NCBI RefSeq assembly: GCF_036346105.1
Contig: NZ_CP107811.1
Span: 2,176,501-2,240,500, forward strand
Source of the DNA: Streptomyces sp. NBC_00539
GTDB lineage: Bacteria; Actinomycetota; Actinomycetes; Streptomycetales; Streptomycetaceae
Reading direction: 5' to 3'
DNA length: 64,000 nt
Made by a program: the position numbers and the translations under genes. Position 1 is the stretch's first letter. Each line of letters begins with the position of its first letter. The notes under the pieces are model-generated. The model did not search any database. It was not told the DNA's origin and saw only the letters and a program-made list of their open reading frames with translations. Positions 1 through 9,400 of this stretch are shown piece by piece.

Positions 1-155
1 AAACGGAATGGTTGGACGGGAGTGCGGCCGGGGCGCGCGCGGCGAGGAGTGCGCCGGGCGGCCCGGAGGCGAGCCGCACCCCCGCCCCACCGGACAGCAG
101 GTCTCGCCGGCGTCGTAACCACCGGCGCGTCCGACCCGTTGGAGGGGGCATGGGC

Positions 156-824
156 ATGGGCTTCACGATCGGCATCAGCCGCAGCACCAAGGAGTTCCGT
201 TCCGGCTCGCGGCGGCGCGGACGGGCCTCGGAGTGCACGGCGGTAGCGGAGTACACCGGACTGTGGGGCTGGGACGCGGTCCCCGGCGCCCGCGCCGCGG
301 CGCCCGGCCGTGACTGCTCCTGCGGTCATACGAATTGCCCCGCGCCGGGGGCGCACCCGCTGGACTTCGCCCCCACCGTGCCCGCGGGGGCGACCCTGGA
401 CGAGGTCGCCGAGATCTGGGACGAATACCCGGGCGCCGCGGTCCTGCTCCCCGTCGGCCGCGTCTTCGACGTCATCGAGGTGTCCGAGGAGGCCGGCCGG
501 CGCGCGCTGGTCCGGCTGGAGCGGATGGGCCTGCCGCTCGGACCGGTCACCGTGACCCCGGACGGCCGCGCGCAGTTCTTCGTGGCGCCGGGGGCGTCGG
601 CCGGGCTGCCGCAGCTGCTCTACCGGATGGGCTGGGACGACGCCGATCTGGACCTGCGCGCCCTGGGGACCGGTGCCTTCCTGACGGCCCCGCCCTCCGA
701 CCACGCGGGCCTCGGCCCGGCGCTGTGGCTGCGCGCGCCCGCGCTCGACTGCGTGGGCGGCCCGCCGCAGGCCCGGCTGCTGCTCGGGACGCTCGCGTAC
801 ATCTGCCACCGCTTCCGCCGCTGA
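156..824 (+). CDS. Prim-Pol (bifunctional DNA primase/polymerase) N-terminal domain protein
   Basis: About 222 residues. The N-terminal half carries a Cys/His cluster of the form CxCGHxxCxxPGxHP (residues about 50-65), typical of the Prim-Pol domain family found as stand-alone proteins in Streptomyces. The part after it has the GxxFDVIEV-type strand where active members keep an acidic metal site; here it reads DVIE rather than a clear DxD, so catalytic activity is uncertain. I chose the ATG at 156 because GGAGG at 141 lies about 10 bases upstream; an in-frame ATG at 150 is too close to that site. A bidirectional hairpin at 839-877 separates it from the convergent ftsY. Role unknown; the family name should not be read as proven primase function. 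Confidence 0.75.
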   Translation: MGFTIGISRSTKEFRSGSRRRGRASECTAVAEYTGLWGWDAVPGARAAAPGRDCSCGHTNCPAPGAHPLDFAPTVPAGATLDEVAEIWDEYPGAAVLLPVGRVFDVIEVSEEAGRRALVRLERMGLPLGPVTVTPDGRAQFFVAPGASAGLPQLLYRMGWDDADLDLRALGTGAFLTAPPSDHAGLGPALWLRAPALDCVGGPPQARLLLGTLAYICHRFRR

Positions 825-838
825 ACCCCGTCCGCAGA

Positions 839-877
839 CCAGTGCCCCCGCGTCCGGACCGGATGCGGGGGCACTGG
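839..877. terminator. Bidirectional hairpin terminator
   Basis: A perfect 13-bp stem (CCAGTGCCCCCGC at 839-851 and its complement at 865-877) with a 13-base loop lies between the convergent Prim-Pol gene and ftsY. There is no long U run, as is usual for Streptomyces hairpins. Confidence 0.7.
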
Positions 878-909
878 CTGCGAGCGTACGGCGGTGCGGG
901 CGCGGGCCC

Positions 910-2133
910 TCAGTCGCCGATCAGGGCGTCGACGAACGCCTGGGGCTCGAAGGGGGCCAGGTCGTCCGGGCCCTCGCCGAGGCCGATGAGCTTGACCGGG
1001 ACGCCCAGCTCGCGCTGGACGGCCACGACGATGCCGCCCTTCGCGGTGCCGTCGAGCTTGGTCAGCACGATGCCGGTGATGTCCACGACCTCGGCGAACA
1101 CGCGCGCCTGGGTCAGGCCGTTCTGCCCGGTGGTCGCGTCCAGGACCAGCAGGACCTCGTCCAGCGGCCCGTGCTTCTCCACGACGCGCTTGACCTTGCC
1201 GAGCTCGTCCATGAGCCCGGTCTTGGTGTGCAGCCGGCCGGCGGTGTCGATGAGCACGACGTCCGCACCCTCGGCGATGCCCTCCTTGACCGCGTCGTAG
1301 GCGATCGAGGCGGGGTCGCCCCCCTCGGGGCCGCGGATGGTGCGGGCGCCGACCCGGTCGCCCCAGGTCTGCAGCTGGTCGGCGGCGGCGGCGCGGAAGG
1401 TGTCGGCCGCGCCGAGCACGACGCTGCGGCCGTCGGCGACCAGCACCCGGGCCAGCTTGCCGGTGGTCGTGGTCTTGCCGGTGCCGTTGACGCCGACGAC
1501 CATCACGACGCCGGGGGTGTCGACGCCGCTCTCGGTCTTCACCGCGCGGTCGAAGTCGGTGCCGACCAGGGTCAGCAGCTCCTCCTTCAACAGCGTGCGC
1601 AGTTCGGCGGGGGTGCGGGTGCCGAGCACCCGGACCCGCTCACGGAGCCGGTCGACCAGTTCCTGGGTCGGGACGACACCGACGTCGGCGATGAGGAGCG
1701 TCTCCTCGATCTCCTCCCAGGTGTCCTCGTCGAGGTGCTCGCGGGAGAGCAGCGTGAGCAGCCCCTTGCCGAGCGAGTTCTGCGAACGGGCGAGCCGCGC
1801 GCGCAGCCGGACCAGGCGGCCGGCGGTGGGCTCGGGCACCTCGATCTCGGGGGCGGGCGCCAGCCCGACCACGGGGTCCTCGACGGCGACCGGCGACTCG
1901 ACGGCGGTCTGCGCGTCGGGGAGCTCGACCTCCTCGATCGTGCGGCGCGGCTCTTCCGCCGTCGGTGCGGCGTCCTCGCCCACCTGCGGTTCGGCGGGCG
2001 GGGCAGTGATGGTCGGCGTGCTCGGCGGCGCCGTGGGCGGCAGCTGCTTCTTCTTGCGGCTGCTGACCACGAGCCCGCTGATCGCGCCGACCGCGACCAG
2101 GGCGATGACTACAGCGAGAATGAGGATTTCCAT
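910..2133 (-). CDS. ftsY: Signal recognition particle receptor FtsY
   Basis: SRP-dependent membrane-targeting GTPase of 407 residues that docks ribosome-nascent chain complexes (with Ffh and 4.5S RNA) at the translocon. A hydrophobic N-terminal anchor (residues about 2-25) is followed by an Arg/Lys stretch, an acidic Pro/Glu-rich linker, and the NG domain. The GTPase motifs are GVNGTGKT (about residue 211), DTAGR (about 291) and TKLDGTAKGG (about 359). The frame is open far upstream, but the ATG at 2133, which opens directly on the membrane anchor, is the natural start. It is transcribed divergently from the permease at 2269, with a shared 135-bp promoter region. Confidence 0.95.
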   Translation of the reverse strand: MEILILAVVIALVAVGAISGLVVSSRKKKQLPPTAPPSTPTITAPPAEPQVGEDAAPTAEEPRRTIEEVELPDAQTAVESPVAVEDPVVGLAPAPEIEVPEPTAGRLVRLRARLARSQNSLGKGLLTLLSREHLDEDTWEEIEETLLIADVGVVPTQELVDRLRERVRVLGTRTPAELRTLLKEELLTLVGTDFDRAVKTESGVDTPGVVMVVGVNGTGKTTTTGKLARVLVADGRSVVLGAADTFRAAAADQLQTWGDRVGARTIRGPEGGDPASIAYDAVKEGIAEGADVVLIDTAGRLHTKTGLMDELGKVKRVVEKHGPLDEVLLVLDATTGQNGLTQARVFAEVVDITGIVLTKLDGTAKGGIVVAVQRELGVPVKLIGLGEGPDDLAPFEPQAFVDALIGD

Positions 2134-2268
2134 AACCCACCCAGTATGGCGTGAGCCGCCCCGGGGCCCGTGAGCCGGAGCTGCGCCCGGGGTGCGAATC
2201 CTCAATTTGTGCTTTTCCGGACGAAAATACGATGATGTACGACTTCCCCACACCCCCCGGAGTCGTAC

Positions 2269-3711
2269 ATGCCTGCCGAGCCCGCAGAGTCCGCGGTGGA
2301 GACCCGCGGCCTGGAGCCCGTCCCCGACAGCGAGCGCGGCGGCCGTGTCCGCGAACTCGTCCCCACCTGGGTCGCCGCGAACATCAGCGTGCTGCTGCTG
2401 ACCATGGGCGCCGGGCTGGTGATCTTCAACAAGCTGAACATCTGGCAGGTGCTCGTCGTCGCGCTCGCCGCGCCCGTCGTCTCGTACGGGCTGGTCGGGC
2501 TGATATCGATCGCGGGCAAGCGCGGCGGCGCCCCCGGCATGGCGCTCTCGCGGGCCGTTTTCGGGCAGCGCGGCAACCTCTTCCCCGGCGCGCTGATCTG
2601 GGTGGCCCGCTGGGGCTGGGAGACCATCAACGCGGTGAGCGGCGCCTACGCCGTCCTGACCGTGCTCGACCTGCTCTTCGGCGTGCGGGCGGGCACCCCG
2701 CTGATCGTCGTGACGCTGCTGTTCTTCGTGACCTGCACGTTCGTGGTCTCGGGGCTCGGCATCAACGCGCTGAGGGTCTGCTCGAAGTGGTCGACGTACC
2801 TCTTCGGCGCGTTCAGCCTGCTCGTGCTCGGCTACCTGGCCGTGACGACCGAATGGGCCGCCGTCTTCGACAAGCCGGCCGGCTCCACCGCCATGATGAT
2901 CGCGGGTATCGGCACGATCGCGGCCGGCGGTATCAGCTGGGTCCCCTCCGGCCCGGACTTCACCCGCTACCTGCCGCGCACCGCCTCCGCGAAGGGCATG
3001 GTCGGCGCGACGATCGGCGGTGCGGGGATCGTCGTCCTGCCGATGGTGCTGATGGGCGCCGTGATGGCGGTCGGCACCCCCGACCTGGCCGGCGCCGCGG
3101 ACCCGGTCTCCTTCATCGGGGAGCTGCTGCCGGTCTGGCTGGCGGTCCCGTACCTGCTCATCGCCCTCGTCGGCATGCTGCTGATCAACTCGATGTCCAT
3201 GTACTCGGCCGGCTTCACCGCGCAGACGCTGGGCATCAAGGTGCCGCGCGCCTGGGCCGTGAGCGTCAACGCCGTCATCAGTCTGGTGTTCGGCTTCCTG
3301 CTGATGGTGGTGGCGAAGAGCTTCTTCGGTTCGTTCATCTCCTTCCTGACGCTGCTGGCCGTGGCCTTCTCCGCGTGGATCGGCGTCTTCGGCGTGGACA
3401 TGCTGCGGCGGGGGAGCTATGACGGCCCCGCGCTGCTGGACACGACGCCGAGCAGTGCCTACTGGTACCGGGGCGGTTTCGCCTGGCAGGCCATGACGGC
3501 CTGGGGCGCGGCGCTGGTCGTGGGCCTGTTGTTCACCAAGGTGGACTGGTTCGCCGGACCGCTGTCCGACAGCTGGGCCGGGCGCAACGGACTCGGCTGG
3601 GTGGCTGGCATCCTCACCTCCGGCGCGCTGTACGCCGTACTGCCGCGGACCGCGCCGGCGGCGGGGGGCGAGGCGCAGGAGCCGGCGCTCGCCGGATCCC
3701 TGTCCAACTGA
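2269..3711 (+). CDS. NCS1-family purine/cytosine permease
   Basis: Membrane transporter of 480 residues in the nucleobase:cation symporter-1 family (CodB/FcyB type), with about 12 predicted hydrophobic segments. Recognisable features are the N-terminal cytoplasmic RxxELVPTWVAANI stretch leading into TM1, a GSxDFTRYLP-like loop (SGPDFTRYLP, about residue 228) and a YWYRGGFAWQA segment near the C terminus, typical of this family. The likely substrates are cytosine or other nucleobases, but family assignment does not fix the substrate. GGAG lies about 8 bases before the ATG. A second NCS1 permease is found at 60026, so the window carries two paralogues of similar length. Confidence 0.85.
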   Translation: MPAEPAESAVETRGLEPVPDSERGGRVRELVPTWVAANISVLLLTMGAGLVIFNKLNIWQVLVVALAAPVVSYGLVGLISIAGKRGGAPGMALSRAVFGQRGNLFPGALIWVARWGWETINAVSGAYAVLTVLDLLFGVRAGTPLIVVTLLFFVTCTFVVSGLGINALRVCSKWSTYLFGAFSLLVLGYLAVTTEWAAVFDKPAGSTAMMIAGIGTIAAGGISWVPSGPDFTRYLPRTASAKGMVGATIGGAGIVVLPMVLMGAVMAVGTPDLAGAADPVSFIGELLPVWLAVPYLLIALVGMLLINSMSMYSAGFTAQTLGIKVPRAWAVSVNAVISLVFGFLLMVVAKSFFGSFISFLTLLAVAFSAWIGVFGVDMLRRGSYDGPALLDTTPSSAYWYRGGFAWQAMTAWGAALVVGLLFTKVDWFAGPLSDSWAGRNGLGWVAGILTSGALYAVLPRTAPAAGGEAQEPALAGSLSN

Positions 3712-3772
3712 CGCCACGTCAGCTAACGTCCCCCTTCGCCCGCGCATCCCACCGGCGAAGGGGGACTCCGCC

Positions 3773-4759
3773 ATGCCCGTCACCGTGGCCCGGTTCAATC
3801 TGGTCGACCCGAACGGCACTCCCGAGAGCCTGCGCGCCCGCTACCGGGCCGCGCTGGAGATGGCCCGGTACGCGGACGACCGCGGGGTCGACACCATCCA
3901 GACCGAGGAGCACCACGGCACCGGCAACAACTGGCTGCCCTCGCCCTTCGCCTTCGCCGGCGCCCTGTTCGGGGCCACGCGCCGGATCGCCGTCACCGTC
4001 TCGGCGATCATCGGACCGCTCCACGACCCGTTGAAGGTGGCGGAGGACATCGCCGTCCTCGACCTGCTGGGCGGCGGCCGGCTGGTGACCGTCGCGGGCA
4101 TCGGCTACCGCCCGCAGGAGTACGAGCAGCACGGGGTGGAGTGGGGCCGGCGCGGCAAGCTCCAGGACGAGCTGCTGGAGACGCTGCTCAAAGCGTGGAC
4201 CGGCGAGCCCTTCACCTTCCGCGGCCGCACGGTACGGGTCACCCCGCGGCCGTTCACGCAGCCGCACCCGCTGCTGCTGGTCGGCGGCAGCTCCGAAGCG
4301 GCGGCCCGGCGCGCGGCCCGGCTGGGACTGCCGTTCTTCCCGAGCGCCCACCTCCCGGAGCTGGAGGCGTACTACCGGTCGAAGCTCGCGGAGTACGGCA
4401 CGGAGGGCTTCTGCATGATGCCCGCCGCCGAGACCCCGCTGCTGCACGTCGCCGAGGACCCGGACCGCGTCTGGGCCGAGCACGGCGAGTGCTTCCTGCA
4501 CGAGGCGGCCACGTACGCGTCCTGGCAGTCCAAGGACATCCGCAGCGCGGTGCGCTCGGCGGCGCGGTCGGTGGCGGAGCTGCGCGCGGAGGGCGTGTAC
4601 CGGGTCCTGACCCCGGAGCAGGCGCTGGCGTACGCCCGTAGCGCGGGCGAGGCGGGGAACCTGGTGCTGCACCCGCTGTGCGGTGGGATGCCCGTCGACG
4701 AGGGCTGGCGCAGCCTGCAGCTGCTGTGCGAACAGGTACTGCCCCGGCTCAAGGGCTGA
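3773..4759 (+). CDS. LLM-class flavin-dependent oxidoreductase (luciferase-like)
   Basis: 328 residues with a bacterial luciferase-like TIM barrel: N-terminal strand VTVARFNLVD, QTEEHHG around residue 45, a SxIIGPLHDPLKVAEDIAVLDLLSGGR-like segment (DLLGGGRLVTVAGIGYRP, about 100-117) and LLVGGSSEAAARRAARLG, the usual phosphate-binding region. Members use FMN or F420 to oxidise small molecules; the substrate here is unknown. A CofC enzyme for F420 synthesis is encoded elsewhere in the window (29221), which is compatible with, but does not show, F420 use. The stop codon lies inside a strong terminator hairpin. Confidence 0.8.
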   Translation: MPVTVARFNLVDPNGTPESLRARYRAALEMARYADDRGVDTIQTEEHHGTGNNWLPSPFAFAGALFGATRRIAVTVSAIIGPLHDPLKVAEDIAVLDLLGGGRLVTVAGIGYRPQEYEQHGVEWGRRGKLQDELLETLLKAWTGEPFTFRGRTVRVTPRPFTQPHPLLLVGGSSEAAARRAARLGLPFFPSAHLPELEAYYRSKLAEYGTEGFCMMPAAETPLLHVAEDPDRVWAEHGECFLHEAATYASWQSKDIRSAVRSAARSVAELRAEGVYRVLTPEQALAYARSAGEAGNLVLHPLCGGMPVDEGWRSLQLLCEQVLPRLKG

Positions 4760-4775
4760 GCGGGGCAGTACCTGT
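4732..4775 (+). terminator. Terminator hairpin overlapping the end of the oxidoreductase gene
   Basis: A perfect 15-bp stem (ACAGGTACTGCCCCG at 4732-4746 and its complement at 4761-4775) has a 14-base loop that contains the TGA stop at 4757-4759. It lies between convergent genes and may also serve glcP on the other strand. Confidence 0.7.
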
Positions 4776-4805
4776 CGAAGAGGAGAGGGGTGGTGGCGGG
4801 GAGGA

Positions 4806-6239
4806 TTACCCCATCTCCTCCAACGCCTTGCCCTTGGTCTCCGGCACCCACTTGAGGATGAACGGGATCGAGAGCGCGGCGAAGACCGCGTAGATGACGT
4901 ACGCCCCGGACAGGCTCCAGTCGGCCAGCGAGGGGAACGTGACGGTGATGAGCCAGTTGGCGATCCACTGGGCGGAGGCGGCGACACCGAGCGCGGCGGC
5001 GCGGATGCGGTTGGGGAACATCTCGCCGAGCAGCACCCAGACCACCACGCCCCAGGACAGGGCGAAGAAGAGGACGAACGAGTGCGCGGCGACCAGCGCC
5101 ACCGTGCCCTGGGTGTCGGGCAGGGTGATGTTGTCCCCGGTGCCCTCCTTGAAGGAGAACGCCCACGCGGCGGTACCGAGGGAGATCGCCATGCCCACGG
5201 AGCCGATCAGGGCGAGCGGCTTGCGGCCGAGCCGGTCCACGAAGATCATCGCGATCACCGTGCCGACGATGTTGATCATCGAGGTGGTGAACGAGTAGAG
5301 GAACGAGCTGCTCGGGTCGATACCGACGGACTGCCACAGCGCGGAGCTGTAGTAGAAGATCACGTTGATGCCGACGAGCTGCTGGAAGACGGAGAGGCCG
5401 ATACCGATCCAGACGATGGGCAGGAAGCCGAAGCGGCCGCCGAGCAGGTCCCGGAAGGTGGACTTGTGCTCGGAGCGCATCGCGTGCTCGATCTCGGCGG
5501 CCCGGGCGTCGAGGTCGACGCCGGAACCCTCGACCTCGCCCAACACCTTCTTGGCCTCGTCGGTACGGCCGACCGAGATCAGGAAGCGCGGGGACTCCGG
5601 GATGACGAAGGACATCAGCCCGTAGAGCACGGCCGGGACGACCATCACACCGAGCATCCACTGCCAGGCCTCCAGGCCCGCGATCTCGCCGCGCTGGTCG
5701 CCGCCGGCCAGGTTCAGGATGCCCCAGTTGACGAGCTGCGAGACGGCGATGCCGATGACGATGGCCGCCTGCTGGAAGGAGGCCAGCCGGCCGCGGTAGG
5801 CGGCCGGGGAGACCTCGGCGATGTAGGCGGGACCGATGACCGAGGCCATACCGATGCCGAAGCCGCCGATGACGCGCCACATGGCGAGGTCCCACAGGGC
5901 GAACGGCAGGGCGGAGCCGACGGCGCTGACGGTGAAGAGGGTGGCGGCGATCTGCATGCAGCGGATCCGGCCGATCCGGTCGGCGATGCGGCCGGCGGTG
6001 GCCGCGCCGATGGCGCAGCCGATCAGGGCCGCCGCGATCACCTGCGCGAGGGTTCCGGAACCCACGTCGAAGCGGTCGCGGATCGCGACGACGGCGCCGT
6101 TGATCACCGAGCTGTCGTATCCGAAGAGGAAGCCGCCCATGGCCGCGGCCGCGGTGATGAAGATGACGTGCCCGAGGTGGTCGGGGTGGGGCGCGCGTCC
6201 GCCGCCCGAGGCCGACGCCTGCTCTGTGCTGCTGGTCAA
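4806..6239 (-). CDS. glcP: Major glucose permease GlcP (MFS sugar porter)
   Basis: A 12-TM major facilitator sugar:H+ symporter of 477 residues, highly similar in recalled sequence to the Streptomyces glucose permease GlcP. Sugar-porter signatures are visible: GRIADRIGRIRC after TM2, PESPRFL in the central loop, QQLVGINV in TM7, and a C-terminal PETKGKALEEM motif. The start is a TTG at 6239 preceded by AGGAG at a spacing of 7, giving MTSSTEQ; the frame is open to 6299, but that extension lacks a good ribosome site. It supplies glucose for glucokinase-dependent metabolism and carbon catabolite signalling in this genus. Position next to smc matches the glcP1 locus as I remember it. Confidence 0.88.
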   Translation of the reverse strand: MTSSTEQASASGGGRAPHPDHLGHVIFITAAAAMGGFLFGYDSSVINGAVVAIRDRFDVGSGTLAQVIAAALIGCAIGAATAGRIADRIGRIRCMQIAATLFTVSAVGSALPFALWDLAMWRVIGGFGIGMASVIGPAYIAEVSPAAYRGRLASFQQAAIVIGIAVSQLVNWGILNLAGGDQRGEIAGLEAWQWMLGVMVVPAVLYGLMSFVIPESPRFLISVGRTDEAKKVLGEVEGSGVDLDARAAEIEHAMRSEHKSTFRDLLGGRFGFLPIVWIGIGLSVFQQLVGINVIFYYSSALWQSVGIDPSSSFLYSFTTSMINIVGTVIAMIFVDRLGRKPLALIGSVGMAISLGTAAWAFSFKEGTGDNITLPDTQGTVALVAAHSFVLFFALSWGVVVWVLLGEMFPNRIRAAALGVAASAQWIANWLITVTFPSLADWSLSGAYVIYAVFAALSIPFILKWVPETKGKALEEMG

Positions 6240-6447
6240 GGTCTGCTCCTGCGTGCCCGGCTGCGATGGCGGGTGGGGTGGTTCCTTCCAGTGGCGCACA
6301 GGTGGGGAACCGGCACCACCCGAAGGGAAAAGGCAGCGGAGCAGAGCTTATGTGTTCAGTTCATGAAGTCAACACCCCGGCAGAAGTGCATAGAGATGAG
6401 TGGACCTTCACTTCTTGAATGAACAGCGATCGGCTGCGACGATCCCG

Positions 6448-9400
6448 TCAGCGCAGCCGCTGGCTGATGACCTTCGACACGCCGTCGCCCTGCATCGAGA
6501 CGCCGTAGAGGGCGTCCGCGATCTCCATCGTCCGCTTCTGGTGCGTGATGACGATCAGCTGGGAGCTCTCCTGGAGCTCCGCCATGATGCGGATGAGCCG
6601 CTGCAGGTTGGTGTCGTCAAGGGCTGCCTCCACTTCGTCCATCACGTAGAACGGGCTGGGCCGGGCCTTGAAGATGGAGACCAGCAGGGCCACGGCCGTC
6701 AGCGAACGCTCCCCGCCGGAGAGCAGGGAGAGCCGCTTGACCTTCTTGCCCGGCGGCCGGGCCTCCACGTCCACCCCGGTGGCCAGCATGTCGTCCGGAT
6801 CAGTGAGGACGAGCCTGCCCTCGCCGCCCGGGAACAAACGCGCGAAGACGCCCTCGAACTCCCTGGCCGTGTCCTGGTACGCCTCGGTGAAGACCTGCTC
6901 CACCCGCTTGTCGACTTCCTTCACGACTTGAAGGAGGTCCGCCCGGGTCTTGCGGAGGTCCTCGAGCTGCTCGCTGAGGAACTTGTGGCGCTCCTCCAAG
7001 GCCGCGAACTCCTCCAGCGCGAGCGGGTTGACCTTGCCGAGCTGCTGGTACGCGCGCTCGGCCGCCTTGAGGCGTTTCTCCTGGCGGGCGCGGTCGAAGG
7101 GGCCGGGGCGGTTGCGGGGGTGCTCAGGGTCCTCGGGGAGCTCCTCGCCCTCGGCGGGCGGCGACGGGGGGACGGGCTGGTCCGGCCCGTACTCGGCCAC
7201 CAGACCGGCCGCCTCCACCCCGAACTCCTCCAGGGCCCGGCTCTCCACCTGCTCGATCCGCATCCGCTTCTCGGCGCCGAGCACCTCGCCCCGGTGCACG
7301 GAGTCGGTGAGCTTGTCCAGCTCCCCCTTGAGGTCGCGCCCCCGGGCGCGGGCATCGGCCAGTTCCCGTTCCCGCAGGCCCTTGGCCTGCTCGGCGAGGG
7401 TGCGCTCCAGCTCCGCGCGCCCGATCGACACCTCCAGGTGCGCGAGCAGCTGCCGGGCCCCGTCGGTCACCGCCCGGCCCACCTCGGCCTCGTGGCGCAG
7501 CCGGCGGCGGCGGCGTTCCGCCCGGGTGCGGGCCTCGCGTTCGGCGCGGGCCGCGCGGTCGAGGGAGTCGGCGCGGCCGGCCAGGCCCTTGACCCGTTCC
7601 TCGTGGGTCCGCAGCTGGAGCCGTGCCTCCATCTCGGTCTGCCGGGCGTTGGCGCCATCGGCGGCGAGCCGGTCCCGGGAGGAGGTGTCGGGCTCTTCGT
7701 CCACCGGCGTCTCCTCGGCGATCGCGAGCCGCTCTGCGCACTCCTCGACCTCCAGGCGGGCCTGGTCCAGCGCGTCCTGCGCCCGGGCCGCGGCGGCGGC
7801 GCTGCGCTCGGCCTCGCCCGCGGCGCCCTTGGCCTGCCCGGCGAGCCGGCCGAGCTGCTGCGCGACCTGGGCCCTGGCCTGCTCCCCGGCGCGGCGCCGC
7901 TCGGCCAGCTCCTCCACGAGGGCTGCCGCGGCGCGGCGCCGGTCCTGCGCGGCGGCCTGGGCGGCGCCGAGTTCCGCGCAGGCGGCGTCCAGGCGGGTGA
8001 GCTCGGCGTCTGCCTCGTCGACGGCGGCCTGCACTTCGAGGAGGCTCGGCGCGCCGGCGGAGCCGCCGTGGGCGATGTGGGTCCCGAGCACGTCCCCGTC
8101 GGCGGTCACCGCGACCAGCTCGGGATGCTCGGCGACGACCGCCTCGGCCTGCGCCAGGGTCCCCACGACGACGTACCCCCGCAACACCCACCCCACGGCC
8201 CGCACGACCCCGGCGTCCCCGTCCACCAACTCCGCGGCGGGCACGGCCTGCTGCGTCCCCGCGTCCACCCGCACGCCGCCCGCCGGGCACGGCGCGCAGG
8301 CCCCGCCGGGGGCATGGGCCGCAGGACCGGCCTGCGGCGCGGACTGCGCCGGAGCCCCGTCGCGGGTCTCGACGCCCGCCCCGCCGGCGATCTCACCGGG
8401 GGCGTCGCCTCCGGCGCTGGGGCGCGGCCCGGAGGCGGCCGGGGGCCGCCCGCCGGGGGCGTCGCAGGCGGGGTCGCCGGCGGGGTCGCCCTCCGGCGCG
8501 CGCTGCGCCGGGGCTGCGCCCGGGGTGGCGGCCCGGGGGGCGGCGCCGGTCGCGGTGGCGGCGGGGGTGGCCGACTGGGGCGGGACCGTGGCAGGGGGCT
8601 GAGGGGTGATCAGGAGGGTGGCGCGGCCGGCGTCGCAGTCGCGCAGGTGGCGGAGGGCGTCGGCCGCCGCGGACGGGGAGGCGACCGCCACCGCGTCGGC
8701 CGCCGCGCCCAGCGCCGCCGCCACCGCGACCTCGTACCCCGCAGCCACCCGCACCCGTTCGGCCGCCGGCCCCAGCAGCCCGCCCAGCCGGGCCGCCAGC
8801 AGCGCTCCCGTACCGTCCTTGCGCCGCAGCCCCAGCGCCAGCGCGTCCCGCCGCGCCGACACCGCCGCCCGCGACCGCTCCGCCGCTGTCAGCGCCTCGC
8901 GCGCCGCGGCCAGCGCCGCCTCCGCCTGTTCCAGCCCGGTCCGCGCCGCCTGGTACTCCGCCTGCTCCGACGGTTCGTCCCCGCCCGCGACCTCCTCGGC
9001 CAGCGCCTCGTACTCCGCCTGCGCGGCCTCCGCCCGGCGGTGCGCCTCGTCCCGCGCCGCGACCAGCCGGTCGATCTCCGCCTGCGCCGCACCCGCCCGC
9101 GACCGCGCGGCGCCCAGCCGTCCGGTCAGCCGGGCCAGGCCCTCGCGCCGGTCGGCGATGGCCCGCGCCGCGTCCCGCAGCCGCCGCTCCTCCTCGGCCA
9201 GCGCCCGCTCCAGCTCCGCCCGGTGCTCGACGGTGTCCTCCAGCGCCCGCGACGCCGCCTCCAGCGCCGCCGTCAGCTCCGCCTCCTGCTCGCGGATCCG
9301 CTCGGCCTCCCGTTCCAGCTCCTCGGGGTCGCGGCCGCGCCGTTCCTCCTCCACCGGCGCCGAGGCCGACTTGACCCGTGCCTCGGCCAGCGACGCCGTC

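Noticed and set aside
910-3819. A very long minus-strand frame (969 codons) running from the ftsY stop through the permease gene.
   Set aside because: ftsY begins naturally at 2133 with its membrane anchor; the upstream part is antisense to the motif-complete permease.
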